From Gemmatimonadetes bacterium T265 (GTDB lineage Bacteria > Gemmatimonadota > Gemmatimonadetes > Gemmatimonadales > Gemmatimonadaceae), in assembly GCA_019973575.1 (NCBI GenBank), contig BPUI01000002.1, positions 1,116,001 through 1,180,000 of the forward strand: a DNA stretch of 64,000 nucleotides. The letters are read 5' to 3'. This document shows, one piece after another, positions 25,574 through 34,152 of this stretch. The notes beneath the pieces are model-generated. The model was not told where the DNA came from. It did no database searches and saw only the letters and a program-made list of their open reading frames with translations. Within the stretch, counting starts at the first letter, position 1. The number at the start of each line of letters is the position of its first letter. A program made the position numbers and the translations under genes.

Positions 25574-27191
25574 GCCGCGGCTGCGTCGCCCCGGCGCCGG
25601 CCGCGGTCACCGCGTGCAGGAAGCTGAGTTCGACCGGGAGGCGCGCCCGCCCGCGCGACCACGCGGCCACCGTAGAGTACGCGAGGCCGAGTCCGAGCCG
25701 GGCCTCGCGCTGCGCCGTCCCCTCGCCTAACGTGGACGCGTCGAACGAAACCGGCGTGCCGCCGGTCTCGGCGGCGGTCGCGGTGTACTCGCCGGTGTAG
25801 CGGTCCGCCTGGCGGCTCCGGACGAGCGCCTGCCCCCACACCGCGAACGTGCTCCCCGTCGCGTACCGCGGCGTCAGCTCCAGCTGCACCTCGCGGCCGA
25901 GCCGGCGACCGACGTCGCGCTCCCGGTAGAGCGGGACGTACCCGGAATCCAGCGACACCGGCACGCGGAGCCGTTTCGTGTCGGCGAGCGGCGAACTGAG
26001 GCGGACGGCCCCGGAGAGTGACAAGCGCCGGTTGAGCACCACGTCCGTGATGGACCGCAGCAGGACCGCGTTCGCGCCCGTCGCCGGCGGGACGTCGAGG
26101 AGGTAGCCCGGGATCTCGGTGTGACCAGTCCCCAAGCGGAATCCGGCCGCGACGGTACTGCGGACGTGCCACCCGGTCGCCGACGTGCGCGCGCGCGTCG
26201 ACCCGTGCGCGTCGTTCGGCTCGTCGAACGTGTCGAGCCACTGATACATGCCCGTCAACTCGACGTCGCCGATCGACTGGCGGAAGCCGCCGCCGAGCGA
26301 ATCGAGCGCGACCAGCCCGAACGACGTGTCCCGGACGGCGGTCCGGAAGCCGGCGAGGCCGATCCGCGCCTGGGCCGGGTAAGGGACGACCGTCGAGTCG
26401 AGCGGGACGCCGTCGGCCTGCGCCCGCGCGGCGAGATGCCGGAGCTGACGGACGACGGCGAGCTGCGCGTCCGAGCCGGCCAGCGGCACGACGTTCGCCC
26501 CGGCGCTCGTGCCCGTTCCGTAGACCGTCGCGAGCGCCGTCGCGAACCGCGTGAGCGAGTCGGCGAGCGCCGCCGCTCCCGCCGTCTTCAGCGCGGCGGC
26601 CGCGGCCCGCAGGTTGGTTTGCACCTGACCGTTCTGCGCGAGCGCCGCGGCCGCGGACGTCGAGCCGGGAAGCCCGGCGTTGGCCGGGTTCAGGCCGAAG
26701 TTCCCCGTCGTACCGCCCGGGTTCACGGTCGGGGCGATCGTCGTGCGCGTCTTGTTGAACGGGACTGTTAGGCCGAGCGCGAAGCGCCGCGCGATCCCGA
26801 GTTCGACCTGAATGGGGACGCTGACCGTCTGCGCGTACGCGCCGACCTGCACGCGCCCGAGCGAGAGGGCGAGCGAGCTATTTCCCGTGATCGCCCGCAG
26901 CGTGTCGCGCGTCGCGCTGAGGCGGGGGAGCTGCGTCGGTCCGAACGAGTCGGTCGAGAACGCGCTGCCGAGCCCCCGTCGCGCGCCCGCCGCGAACGTC
27001 GACCCGTACTCGCTAAAGGTCGCGACGACGCGGGCTCGCGCCTGGCCCGGCGTCGGGATCGTGGCGTCGTCGCCGGCACCAAGCACGGCCTGCGCGCCGA
27101 CCGCGCGCGCGGCCGCCGACGTCGTGAGGACGGCCGCGGCCAGGAGAACCGACGGACGGGGATGACGGGACGACAACGCTATGCTCCACAA
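25521..27191 (-). CDS. Secreted outer-membrane barrel-like protein, unknown function
   Basis: About 556 residues. A basic start, then hydrophobic VLLAAAVLTTSAAARAVGAQ gives a Sec signal peptide. The rest has alternating hydrophobic/polar strands typical of outer-membrane or porin-like proteins: GFRLGTGHTEIPGYLLDVP, SIGDVELTGMYQWLDTF and late ARLGLGLAYSTVAAWSRG. No named family is recognised. Two TTG codons (27191 and 27176) are candidate starts; the open frame also continues to 27260, but those added residues do not help the signal peptide. It overlaps the recN tail by 53 bp convergently and lies divergent from the glycosidase-like gene. A central stretch (about 155-225) is Ala/Asn/Thr-rich. 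Confidence 0.6.
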   Translation of the reverse strand: MWSIALSSRHPRPSVLLAAAVLTTSAAARAVGAQAVLGAGDDATIPTPGQARARVVATFSEYGSTFAAGARRGLGSAFSTDSFGPTQLPRLSATRDTLRAITGNSSLALSLGRVQVGAYAQTVSVPIQVELGIARRFALGLTVPFNKTRTTIAPTVNPGGTTGNFGLNPANAGLPGSTSAAAALAQNGQVQTNLRAAAAALKTAGAAALADSLTRFATALATVYGTGTSAGANVVPLAGSDAQLAVVRQLRHLAARAQADGVPLDSTVVPYPAQARIGLAGFRTAVRDTSFGLVALDSLGGGFRQSIGDVELTGMYQWLDTFDEPNDAHGSTRARTSATGWHVRSTVAAGFRLGTGHTEIPGYLLDVPPATGANAVLLRSITDVVLNRRLSLSGAVRLSSPLADTKRLRVPVSLDSGYVPLYRERDVGRRLGREVQLELTPRYATGSTFAVWGQALVRSRQADRYTGEYTATAAETGGTPVSFDASTLGEGTAQREARLGLGLAYSTVAAWSRGRARLPVELSFLHAVTAAGAGATQPRLSSDVLSLRVFAALRGR

Positions 27192-27295
27192 CGCGTTAGA
27201 CGATGCGCCGTGAGCCGGGCGCGCGCGGGCTAGATTAGCCGCGCCGCCGGGAAGCGTCAACGTGGCGCCCGGTCCGCGCCCTCCTCCGTCCCCCC

Positions 27296-29098
27296 GTGCG
27301 CACGCTTCCGCCCTCGCAAGTGCCGTGGCAGGTCACCGGCAATCATTGGTTGTCGCTCCCCTGCATCCACCCCGCGGACGGCGCCATTCACGCCGTCGGC
27401 GTATTGCATCGTGGCGCGCGTGCGGCGGTGGAGTTCGCGGGCGATCCCGACTTCCTCGGCGGGGCGGGCGCGCCGCTGCTGCGCCCCGTTTTGCGCGTCG
27501 ACGGCGTCGTCCGCGAACTAGGCGGTGAGGACGGCGCGATCGCGTGGGAGCGCGCGATGCACTGGCTCCCCACGTTCACGTCGACGGTCGACGGGACGCT
27601 CATCGTGCGCGGGACCGTCTTCGCGCCGCACGGGCGCGACGCCGACCTCTCCGGCGCGGTCTACACGATCGCCGTCGAAAATCGTGGACCCGCCGCGGTC
27701 GACGTCGAGCTCTCGCTCGAAGGAACGCTCGGCCATCGGCAGCTGCGCGTGCAGACCCCGCGCGCGTTCGACGACGCTGCACGCGTGCATCGCGCGGACG
27801 ACGTGCTCGTGCTCGAAGGCGTCGCGCTCCCCGGACTCGTCGCGTTCGCGCTTGGCGTCGACGGCGACGCCGTGGTCGACGCGCCGGACCCGGTCGGCGC
27901 CGCTGCACCCCGGTACGCCATCCGCCGCGCCTTCACCGTCGAGCGCGGGACGACGCAGCAGGCCGCGTTCTACCTCGCGGCCGGCCCCGAGCGCGACGGC
28001 GCGCAGGCGACGGTCGCCGTGATGCGCCGACGGGGCTGGCGCGAACTCCTCGCTCGCACGCGCGACGCGCTCCGCGACCTCGAGCAGACGACCGGCAACG
28101 CCGCGATCGACCGGCTGCTCAACCGCAACCTGCTGTTCGCGTACTTCTACGGCTGCGGACGCGCGCTCGACGACGCGCACTTTTACTTCGCGCGCACACG
28201 GTCTCCGGAACACGGACGCGGCGTGACGGTCCGCGACTGGGAGGCCCTGATGTGGACCCTCCCCGCGGTCCAACTCGCCGATCCGGGGCTCGCACGCGAA
28301 CTGCTGCTCCGCGCGTGCGAGCTGCACGGCTACGCGCCCGGCGAGGGCGTGCGCTACATCGATGGCACGCTGTTCGAGCCGGGGTTTTCGCTCGACGGCG
28401 CCGCCGCGTACGCGCTCGCCGCCGACCGCTACATCCGCGACACGAACGACGACCAGGTGATCGAGGAAGGCGTGCTCGCCGACACGCTGTACGCGGCGCA
28501 CGACGAGATCGCGGCGCGCCGCGACGAACGACAACCGCTCTATGCCACCGCGGTCGGCGTCTCGGGCGACCCGGTCGCGCATGCGTTCACGCTGCACGGC
28601 AACGCCGTTGTGGCGCAGGCCCTCGGCGTGTTCCGGCGGACGCTCGACGAAGAGACGGCGAAGACCGTGCAGGACCCCGAGGCGGTGCGCGCCGCGCTCG
28701 TGCGCCAGTTCTCGGTCGAGCGCGACGGCAAATCGACGTTCGCGGCCGCGATCGATCTCAAAGGCGCGAGCGCGGACCGCGACGATCCGGTCAGCTCGGC
28801 GCTGTGGCTTCCGCTCTACGAAACGGTCGAACGCAACGATTCGACGTACCGCCGCACGGCACGCGCGCTCGGGGCGCAACACGCAGGGCAGCTCGCCGCG
28901 CAGCTCGCGCGCCTGCTCGGGCCGGACGCGCCGCAGATGTTGCAGTGGCTCCGCCGTGCCCCGCTCGACCACGGCGTCGCGGCGGAGGTCGTCGACGACG
29001 ACGGACGCGCGACGGGTAACGGCGGCGATGCCGCGCTCTCCGGGCTGCTCGCGGCGACAGTATGGCACGCGGTCCACGTGCTCGGCATCAACCCGTAA
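27296..29098 (+). CDS. Putative six-hairpin (alpha/alpha-toroid) glycosidase-like protein
   Basis: 600 residues. Residues about 1-230 are beta-rich (a substrate-binding or super-sandwich-like N-terminal region, with WLPTFTSTVDGTLIVRG), and residues about 260-600 are helical with DRLLNRNLLFAYFYGCGR, GVTVRDWEALMWTLPAVQ and ADRYIRDTNDDQVI, the spacing of acidic residues seen in six-hairpin glycosidases such as GH15 and debranching-type enzymes. No signal peptide, so probably cytoplasmic. I cannot name the substrate or EC class. GTG start follows a 105-bp divergent gap; the gene is followed by two tRNA genes. Confidence 0.55.
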   Translation: MRTLPPSQVPWQVTGNHWLSLPCIHPADGAIHAVGVLHRGARAAVEFAGDPDFLGGAGAPLLRPVLRVDGVVRELGGEDGAIAWERAMHWLPTFTSTVDGTLIVRGTVFAPHGRDADLSGAVYTIAVENRGPAAVDVELSLEGTLGHRQLRVQTPRAFDDAARVHRADDVLVLEGVALPGLVAFALGVDGDAVVDAPDPVGAAAPRYAIRRAFTVERGTTQQAAFYLAAGPERDGAQATVAVMRRRGWRELLARTRDALRDLEQTTGNAAIDRLLNRNLLFAYFYGCGRALDDAHFYFARTRSPEHGRGVTVRDWEALMWTLPAVQLADPGLARELLLRACELHGYAPGEGVRYIDGTLFEPGFSLDGAAAYALAADRYIRDTNDDQVIEEGVLADTLYAAHDEIAARRDERQPLYATAVGVSGDPVAHAFTLHGNAVVAQALGVFRRTLDEETAKTVQDPEAVRAALVRQFSVERDGKSTFAAAIDLKGASADRDDPVSSALWLPLYETVERNDSTYRRTARALGAQHAGQLAAQLARLLGPDAPQMLQWLRRAPLDHGVAAEVVDDDGRATGNGGDAALSGLLAATVWHAVHVLGINP

Positions 29099-29142
29099 CA
29101 GCTTGCCTCACCCGCCACGCGCGGCTACGTTCGATCGACTGC

Positions 29143-29215
29143 GCGGGAATAGCTCAGTTGGTAGAGCACAACCTTGCCAAGGTTGGGGTCGCGGGTTCGA
29201 GTCCCGTTTCCCGCT
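29143..29215 (+). tRNA. tRNA-Gly (GCC)
   Basis: 73 nt with full cloverleaf: acceptor GCGGGAA/TTCCCGC, D-arm AGCTCAGTTGGTAGAGC, anticodon stem CAACC/GGTTG with loop TTGCCAA (anticodon GCC at 29176-29178), T-arm with GGTTCGAGTCC. CCA is not encoded. A TACGTT box about 12 nt upstream could be its -10. It reads GGC and GGT, the main glycine codons here. Confidence 0.98.
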
Positions 29216-29254
29216 TGTGGGGCCGCGGCGCCTTGTTCCTTCAAGGCCCCGCGC

Positions 29255-29337
29255 GCCCGGATGGCGAAATCGGTAGACGCATGGGTCTTAAAAACCCTGG
29301 CCCTCTGGGCGTGCGGGTTCGAGTCCCGCTCCGGGCA
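29255..29337 (+). tRNA. tRNA-Leu (UAA)
   Basis: 83 nt, class II with long variable arm: acceptor GCCCGGA/TCCGGGC, D-arm with GGCGAAATCGGTAGACGC, anticodon loop CTTAAAA with TAA at 29289-29291, T-arm GGTTCGAGTCC, A discriminator, no encoded CCA. It decodes the rare TTA codon (and TTG), nearly all of whose uses in this window are TTA-GGC. Separated from tRNA-Gly by 39 nt with a CCTTG/CAAGG mini-stem, so the two are probably processed from one transcript. Confidence 0.97.
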
Positions 29338-29344
29338 TGACGTA

Positions 29345-29377
29345 GGGGGCCCGCGACGACGGTCGTCGCGGGCCCCC
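29345..29377. terminator. Bidirectional terminator-like hairpin after the tRNA pair
   Basis: 15-bp perfect stem GGGGGCCCGCGACGA / TCGTCGCGGGCCCCC with a CGG loop, between the tRNAs and a convergent gene. No U-run follows, so it is GC-driven termination or RNA end stabilisation. Confidence 0.6.
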
Positions 29378-29406
29378 CGTTCGCGTCCCCGCCGGGCGCC
29401 GATGCG

Positions 29407-30324
29407 TCAGAAGGGAAGGTCGTCGTCGTCGATCGGGCTGCCTAACGGCGCCGCGTCGAACCGCGGCTCGGCCGCGACCGCCGTCGTCGCGCGCGACCGC
29501 GAGGCGGCGCGCCCGTTCCCGCGCGCCGCCGCACTCCCATCCCCCGGCGCGTCCGCGGGCGCGCCCGCCGGCTCCGCGGACTCGCCGGGGCGTGGCGGCC
29601 AGATCACGCCGTCGCAGCTCCGGTCGCGGCACTTGAAGTCCGGCGCCTTCGGGTTGCGCTTGGTCAGGCGATTGTCCCACATCCGACCGCTGCACTTCGG
29701 GCACGACGGATCGTCGCCCGCGGCGTTCGAGGAGGACGACTCGCGCGACGCGTCGTCCGACGTGAGCTCCGGCGCGGCGTCGACGACCGCCGGACGAGCG
29801 GGCGCCGGTGCGGTCGCGCGTCGCGCAATCGCCGCGGCGGCGCGGCGCGCGTCCGCGGCCGCCGGCGCGTCGAGCGGCTCGGCCGCGTCCGGGCCGTCGA
29901 CGACGACCCAGTTCGGCTCGCGCCCGTTCAGCTCGTGCCCGATGCCGAACCGGACGGCCGCGCGCGCGAGCGCGTCGTTCGCCGCGGACTTGTAATCCGC
30001 GCCGGTCCCGACGTCCTCGCGGATCACGCCGAGGATCTGAAGGCGCGCCTTGAAGGCGCATTCCTGCGGCTCGCCCGCGCGGGCCGGGAGCGACGGGAGA
30101 AGCTCGAGCGTGAGGTCCCACTCGCCAGGAACGACGCGGTCGAGGCGCTCGCGGACCGCGTTGGCGCCCGAATGGGCGACGTAACGTGCGTACCAGCCGC
30201 CGTCGCGCGCGACGGGCGGGCCCTCTTGGCGCCACGCGATCGCGTCGGCGTCGAGGGGCGCGGCGAGCGCGGACCAGAGGTTCGACTTGTCGAGGGAGGT
30301 GGGGGCGTCGTGGCGTGCGATCAT
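29407..30324 (-). CDS. Rad52-like annealing domain with zinc ribbon and SSB-type acidic C-terminus
   Basis: 305 residues from ATG 30324. Residues about 15-150 match the Rad52/Rad22 single-strand annealing family: GGWYARYVAHSGANAVRERL, CAFKARLQILGVIRED, then YKSAANDALARAAVRFGIG. A disordered Ala-rich linker leads to a zinc-ribbon-like CxxC...C...C (cysteines near residues 208, 211, 232 and 237). The last residues are SPIDDDDLPF, matching the conserved acidic tip of SSB proteins (DDDIPF) that recruits SSB-interacting partners. Each part is recognisable; the combination is unusual. Known Rad52-family proteins anneal complementary ssDNA; no recombinase or phage gene is nearby. The GCCTAAC word lies in the tail-coding region. 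Confidence 0.72.
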   Translation of the reverse strand: MIARHDAPTSLDKSNLWSALAAPLDADAIAWRQEGPPVARDGGWYARYVAHSGANAVRERLDRVVPGEWDLTLELLPSLPARAGEPQECAFKARLQILGVIREDVGTGADYKSAANDALARAAVRFGIGHELNGREPNWVVVDGPDAAEPLDAPAAADARRAAAAIARRATAPAPARPAVVDAAPELTSDDASRESSSSNAAGDDPSCPKCSGRMWDNRLTKRNPKAPDFKCRDRSCDGVIWPPRPGESAEPAGAPADAPGDGSAAARGNGRAASRSRATTAVAAEPRFDAAPLGSPIDDDDLPF

Positions 30325-30473
30325 GCGACTCTCATCCGTCCAGGCTGTGGCTGCCCCGGTCGAGGGGGCGTGAGGTGAACCGCTACCGCGCGGACCGTGG
30401 TGCGACGGGTGCCGGCCGCCGCGCGCGACGTGCACCCCGGAAAGCGGCGCCGAGCGCCGCGAAACAGGGAGGA

Positions 30474-31100
30474 TCAGCGACGGCGGCCGGCTCCGGCGCG
30501 CTGCGCCTTCAGTTCGGCGTGCACGTCGCGGACGGCGACGCAGCTCGCGCCGTGCACGCAGTACCAGCCGTGGCGGTCGAAGAACACCAGGTGCACCGTC
30601 GCCGTCCCGGCGACCTGCTCGTCGACGCGGTAGAGCTGTTCGACCGAGGTGTTCGGGCCACAGCGCGCGCACGGGTCGAGCGCTTTGATGCGGACGAGAC
30701 GCGTGACCGGGGCGGCGCTCCGCGCGCGCGCCGTCGTCGTGTTCGACCGCTTTGCCGACTTCGTCGGACGGGGGGTCGGAGTCACAACCGGAGCCTTCGC
30801 CGGCCGCACGGCCTTCACAACGGTCTTCTTGGCCGCGACGACGACGACCGTCGATCGCGTCGACGCTGGCCGGGTAACCGCCGGCGTCGACGGTTTCGAG
30901 CGCGTCGGCTTTGGTGCGGAACGGAGTGGACCGGTTACGCCCCTTCCCGCCGCCGTCGCGGCAGCGGGGCGTCCAACCTCGCGCGATGCCGCCGACGCGA
31001 CCGGCTTCTTTGCGATCGGCTCGCCACGACCGCGCACTGGCGGCGTGCCGACCGACGACTTCGAAGAGGTACGGCGTGACGCGGAGCGCGTGGACGGCAC
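30474..31100 (-). CDS. Basic tail protein with C-terminal zinc-binding domain, unknown
   Basis: 208 residues from GTG 31100. Residues 1-135 are low complexity, rich in Ala, Pro, Lys, Arg, Ser and Thr (for example AKKTVVKAVRPAKAPVV), resembling histone-H1-like DNA-compacting tails. A compact C-terminal domain follows with cysteines at about 144, 147, 181 and 187 (LDPCARCG and YCVHGASC), a likely zinc-binding fold. I do not recognise a family. It is on the same strand as the Rad52-like gene, 150 bp upstream, so they may be cotranscribed. A DNA- or RNA-binding role is inferred only from composition. Confidence 0.6.
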   Translation of the reverse strand: MPSTRSASRRTSSKSSVGTPPVRGRGEPIAKKPVASAASREVGRPAAATAAGRGVTGPLRSAPKPTRSKPSTPAVTRPASTRSTVVVVAAKKTVVKAVRPAKAPVVTPTPRPTKSAKRSNTTTARARSAAPVTRLVRIKALDPCARCGPNTSVEQLYRVDEQVAGTATVHLVFFDRHGWYCVHGASCVAVRDVHAELKAQRAGAGRRR

Positions 31101-31379
31101 GTCGGGAAGGGCAGAAGAACGATGACCGAAACGGACCGAATATTACCCGAAGATCGCGCGGCGGTCAACGTGCCAGCGGGTCGGAATTCGTACCCCGGTC
31201 GTGCCAAGTAAGTTGCGGCCGCGCAAGAGGTTACCGGCCACTCGCAGTGTTCGCGGCAACCCGGCGGCCACGCGACGCGGGCCTCGTGCGTCGCGAACTC
31301 GGCACTATCCGCGCGCGCCGTCGTGTGGCGCGCGTCGTGCAACCCGGCGGCGCGATCACCCCTACACCCGAGGACTGCC

Positions 31380-31913
31380 ATGGATCGCGGACGAGACTTC
31401 CTGAAGAGCCAGGTCAATAACGCCGTCATGCAGCACCAGACGTTCCTCAAGAATCTCGAGGACCACGAAAGTCAGGCCGAGGACGCGCGGTTCCGCGACC
31501 TGTGCAGCCGCTACATCGCGCCGATGCGCGAGCACCAGCGCATGCTCGAGCAGTACCAGCAGTCGATTGGCGCCGAGCTCGGCGCCGGCAAGAAGGCCCT
31601 CGGGGCCGCGCTCGGCATCGCGCGTGACCTCGCCGACGCGGCGCGCGAGAGCGACTTTCTCCGCCTCGTCGGCGACATCGTGACGGCACGTCAGTCCGAG
31701 GACACGTTCCGCACGTTCGCGACCGCCGGGCCGCAGATCGGTGAGACGCAGCTCGCGCAGATCGGCGAGACGGGGCAACGGCACCACCACGAGTATGTGC
31801 AGGACGCGAACAGCCTCGTCGCGCAGCTCTTCGTCGAGCACGTCCGCGGCACCGACCCGACGACGTCGGCGTCGCAGCAGCGGGACGCCGGCACGCAGCG
31901 CGCGGCGTACTGA
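31380..31913 (+). CDS. Helical protein of unknown function
   Basis: 177 residues from ATG 31380, nearly all predicted helix: KSQVNNAVMQHQTFLKNLED and YIAPMREHQRMLEQYQQSIG in the first 70 residues, a small-residue-rich Gly/Ala stretch (AGKKALGAALGIARDLADAA), then helices and a polar tail. Histidine/glutamate placement in the first helices loosely resembles ferritin-like or DUF892-type four-helix proteins, not enough to name one. The 279 bp upstream hold no gene; the divergent orientation relative to the basic zinc protein suggests a shared promoter region. Confidence 0.6.
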   Translation: MDRGRDFLKSQVNNAVMQHQTFLKNLEDHESQAEDARFRDLCSRYIAPMREHQRMLEQYQQSIGAELGAGKKALGAALGIARDLADAARESDFLRLVGDIVTARQSEDTFRTFATAGPQIGETQLAQIGETGQRHHHEYVQDANSLVAQLFVEHVRGTDPTTSASQQRDAGTQRAAY

Positions 31914-31936
31914 CGCGACCGGCGCCCCGGTCCGGC

Positions 31937-31968
31937 GGCCCCGCGCGTGGCACCCCACGCGCGGGGCC
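31937..31968. terminator. GC-rich terminator-like hairpin upstream of dapE
   Basis: 14-bp perfect stem GGCCCCGCGCGTGG / CCACGCGCGGGGCC with CACC loop. Lies 24 bp after the preceding stop and immediately before a TAGCTT box (31971-31976) that ends 8 nt before the dapE ATG, so a promoter for a leaderless dapE transcript may follow. Confidence 0.55.
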
Positions 31969-31984
31969 GCTAGCTTTGCGCGCC

Positions 31985-32986
31985 ATGCAACCCGCCGCCG
32001 ACGTTGTGTCCCTCGCCGCCGAGTTGCTGGCCGCACACTCGTCGACCGGCGGCGAGGGGCCGGCGGTCGATTTCGTCTCAGATTGGCTCATTCGCCGCGG
32101 CTGGGACGTCATGCTGCAGGAAGTCTCCCCCGGCCGCAGTAACGTGTGGGCGAAGCGGCGCGGCGGCGGCGTCGCCTTCTCGACGCATCTCGACACGGTG
32201 CCGCCCTACTATCCGCCGCGCCTCGAAGGCAGCCGCCTGTACGGCCGCGGCTCGGCGGACGCAAAGGGCATCGCCGCCGCAATGATGGTCGCGGCCGACC
32301 GCATCGCGCGCGCCGGCGAGGACCGCGTCGACCTGCTGCTGCTGGTCGGCGAGGAGAAGGGATCGGACGGCGCGCGCGCGGCGAACCACCTCCCGGCGAC
32401 GAGCGCGTGGCTCGTCAACGGCGAGCCGACCGAGAGCCGACTCGCGAGCGGCGCGAAGGGGTCGCTCCGCGTCACCGTCCGCACGCGCGGCCGCGAGGCG
32501 CACTCCGCGTACGCGCACCTCGGCCGCTCCGCGATCGACCCGCTCGTCGACCTCCTTCCGCGCCTCCGCACGATCGAATGGCCCGAGGACCCGACGCTCG
32601 GCGCGACGACGTACAACGTCGGCGTGATCCGCGGCGGGTCGGAGGCGAACATCGTCCCGGCCGCGGCGGAGGCGGAGATCATGTTCCGCCTCATCGGCGA
32701 CCCGGCACCCGTCCGCGAGCGGCTGGTCGCGTGGGCCGGCGACGCGGCGCAGCTCGAGTGGGGCTCGTACATCCCCGCGCAGCGGTTCCACACGATCGAC
32801 GGCTTCGACGTCGCGCCCGTCTCGTACACGTCCGACATCCCGCTGCTCGGCCGCTGGGGCACGCCCCTCCTCTTCGGGCCCGGCTCGATCACGGTCGCGC
32901 ACACGCCCGACGAGTACGTCGCCGTCGACGAGCTGCGCGCGAGCGTCGACGCGTACGAGCGGATCGCGCGCGCGCTGCTCGCCTGA
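31985..32986 (+). CDS. dapE: M20-family deacylase, probable succinyl-diaminopimelate desuccinylase
   Basis: 333 residues. M20 zinc-peptidase motifs: AFSTHLDTVPPY (metal ligand His), GRGSADAKG with bridging Asp near residue 85, and catalytic GEEKGSDGA near 125; the dimerisation insert has RGREAHSAYAHLGRSAI. Substrate is inferred from context: asd, lysC, dapB, dapA and dapD follow directly. It would remove succinate from N-succinyl-LL-diaminopimelate, consistent with dapD. Other M20 enzymes (ArgE, LysK) are similar, so symbol confidence is moderate. Confidence 0.8.
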   Translation: MQPAADVVSLAAELLAAHSSTGGEGPAVDFVSDWLIRRGWDVMLQEVSPGRSNVWAKRRGGGVAFSTHLDTVPPYYPPRLEGSRLYGRGSADAKGIAAAMMVAADRIARAGEDRVDLLLLVGEEKGSDGARAANHLPATSAWLVNGEPTESRLASGAKGSLRVTVRTRGREAHSAYAHLGRSAIDPLVDLLPRLRTIEWPEDPTLGATTYNVGVIRGGSEANIVPAAAEAEIMFRLIGDPAPVRERLVAWAGDAAQLEWGSYIPAQRFHTIDGFDVAPVSYTSDIPLLGRWGTPLLFGPGSITVAHTPDEYVAVDELRASVDAYERIARALLA

Positions 32987-33000
32987 GGCGCGGCCCCGCC

Positions 33001-34131
33001 ATGCCGCGCGCGCCCGAGTCGCCCGAGGTGCCGAACGGCGCTCCGTGGCCCGTCGCCGTCCTCGGCGCGACCGGCGCGGTCGGCCAGACGTTCGTCCGGC
33101 TGCTCGACGGCCACCCGTGGTTCCGCGTCGCGGAGCTCGCCGCGTCGGAGCGCTCGGCGGGCCGCCGATATGCCGACGCGACCCGCTGGCTCGACGGCGA
33201 GATGCCCGCCGGGGTGCGCGACGCGGTCGTGCTCCCCTGCGACCCCGCCGCGGTGACGGCGCCGATCGTCTTCAGCGCGCTCGACAGCGCCGCCGCCGAC
33301 GCGGTCGAGCCGGCGTTCGCCGCCGCGGGCCGGCTCGTGCTGAGCAACGCCAAGAGCTTCCGCATGGCATCCGACGTGCCGCTCCTCATCCCCGAGGTGA
33401 ACTGGCCGCAGGCCGCGCTCCTCTCCGGGCAGCCGGCCGCGCGCGAGTGGCCCGCGACGGGCGGCCTCGTCACGAACGCCAACTGCTCGGCGACGGTGAT
33501 CGCGATGGCGCTCGCGCCGCTGCACGCCGCGTTCGGCGTCGAACGCGTGTTCGTGGCGACGCTGCAGGCCGTCTCGGGCGCCGGGTACCCCGGCGTCTCG
33601 TCGCTCGACATCCTCGGCAACGTCGTCCCGTACATCGCCGACGAGGAGCAGAAGATCGAGGCGGAATTGCGGAAGTTGTTAGGCACCGTCGCGGACGCCC
33701 GCGCGCGCGACCACGACGTGCGCGTCGCCGCGCACGCCAACCGCGTCGCCGTCGAGCACGGCCACACGGCGTGCCTCTCGGTCGCGTTCTCGCGCCGCGC
33801 GACGCCGTCCGACGTGGTCGACGCGCTCCGCGTGTGGCGCGGTCCCGACGGACTCGCACCGTGGCTCGCGCGATGCCCGACCGCGCCCGCCGTTCCGGTC
33901 GTCGTGACGGACGCGGCGGACCGGCCGCAGCCGCGGCGAGACCGCGACGCGGGCGGCGGGATGACGGTCACGGTCGGGCGCGTCCGCGAAGACCCGCTGC
34001 TCGACGTACGCCTCGTCGCGATGGGCCACAACACGATCCGCGGCGCCGCGGGCGGTTCCGTACTCAACGCCGAGCTGCTCGCGCTCGGCACGCCGCCGTG
34101 CGACGGGCCGGTCGGGCCGTTCCGCCGCTGA
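33001..34131 (+). CDS. asd: Aspartate-semialdehyde dehydrogenase
   Basis: 376 residues. N-terminal NADP loop LGATGAVGQTFVRLL near residue 20, catalytic cysteine in LVTNANCSATVIAM near 160, later FVATLQAVSGAGYPGV and the C-terminal GHNTIRGAAGGS. The pattern is closer to the archaeal/fungal-type family than to the proteobacterial one. Reduces aspartyl phosphate to aspartate semialdehyde, the branch point for lysine/DAP and threonine/methionine. ATG 15 nt after dapE. Confidence 0.92.
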   Translation: MPRAPESPEVPNGAPWPVAVLGATGAVGQTFVRLLDGHPWFRVAELAASERSAGRRYADATRWLDGEMPAGVRDAVVLPCDPAAVTAPIVFSALDSAAADAVEPAFAAAGRLVLSNAKSFRMASDVPLLIPEVNWPQAALLSGQPAAREWPATGGLVTNANCSATVIAMALAPLHAAFGVERVFVATLQAVSGAGYPGVSSLDILGNVVPYIADEEQKIEAELRKLLGTVADARARDHDVRVAAHANRVAVEHGHTACLSVAFSRRATPSDVVDALRVWRGPDGLAPWLARCPTAPAVPVVVTDAADRPQPRRDRDAGGGMTVTVGRVREDPLLDVRLVAMGHNTIRGAAGGSVLNAELLALGTPPCDGPVGPFRR

Positions 34132-34152
34132 CGCCGGCCCGGGCGCGGAACG

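Noticed and set aside
29345-29377. CRISPR-like or attachment-site reading of the perfect hairpin after tRNA-Leu
   Set aside because: Single copy without a duplicate of the tRNA end or an integrase; a terminator explains it.
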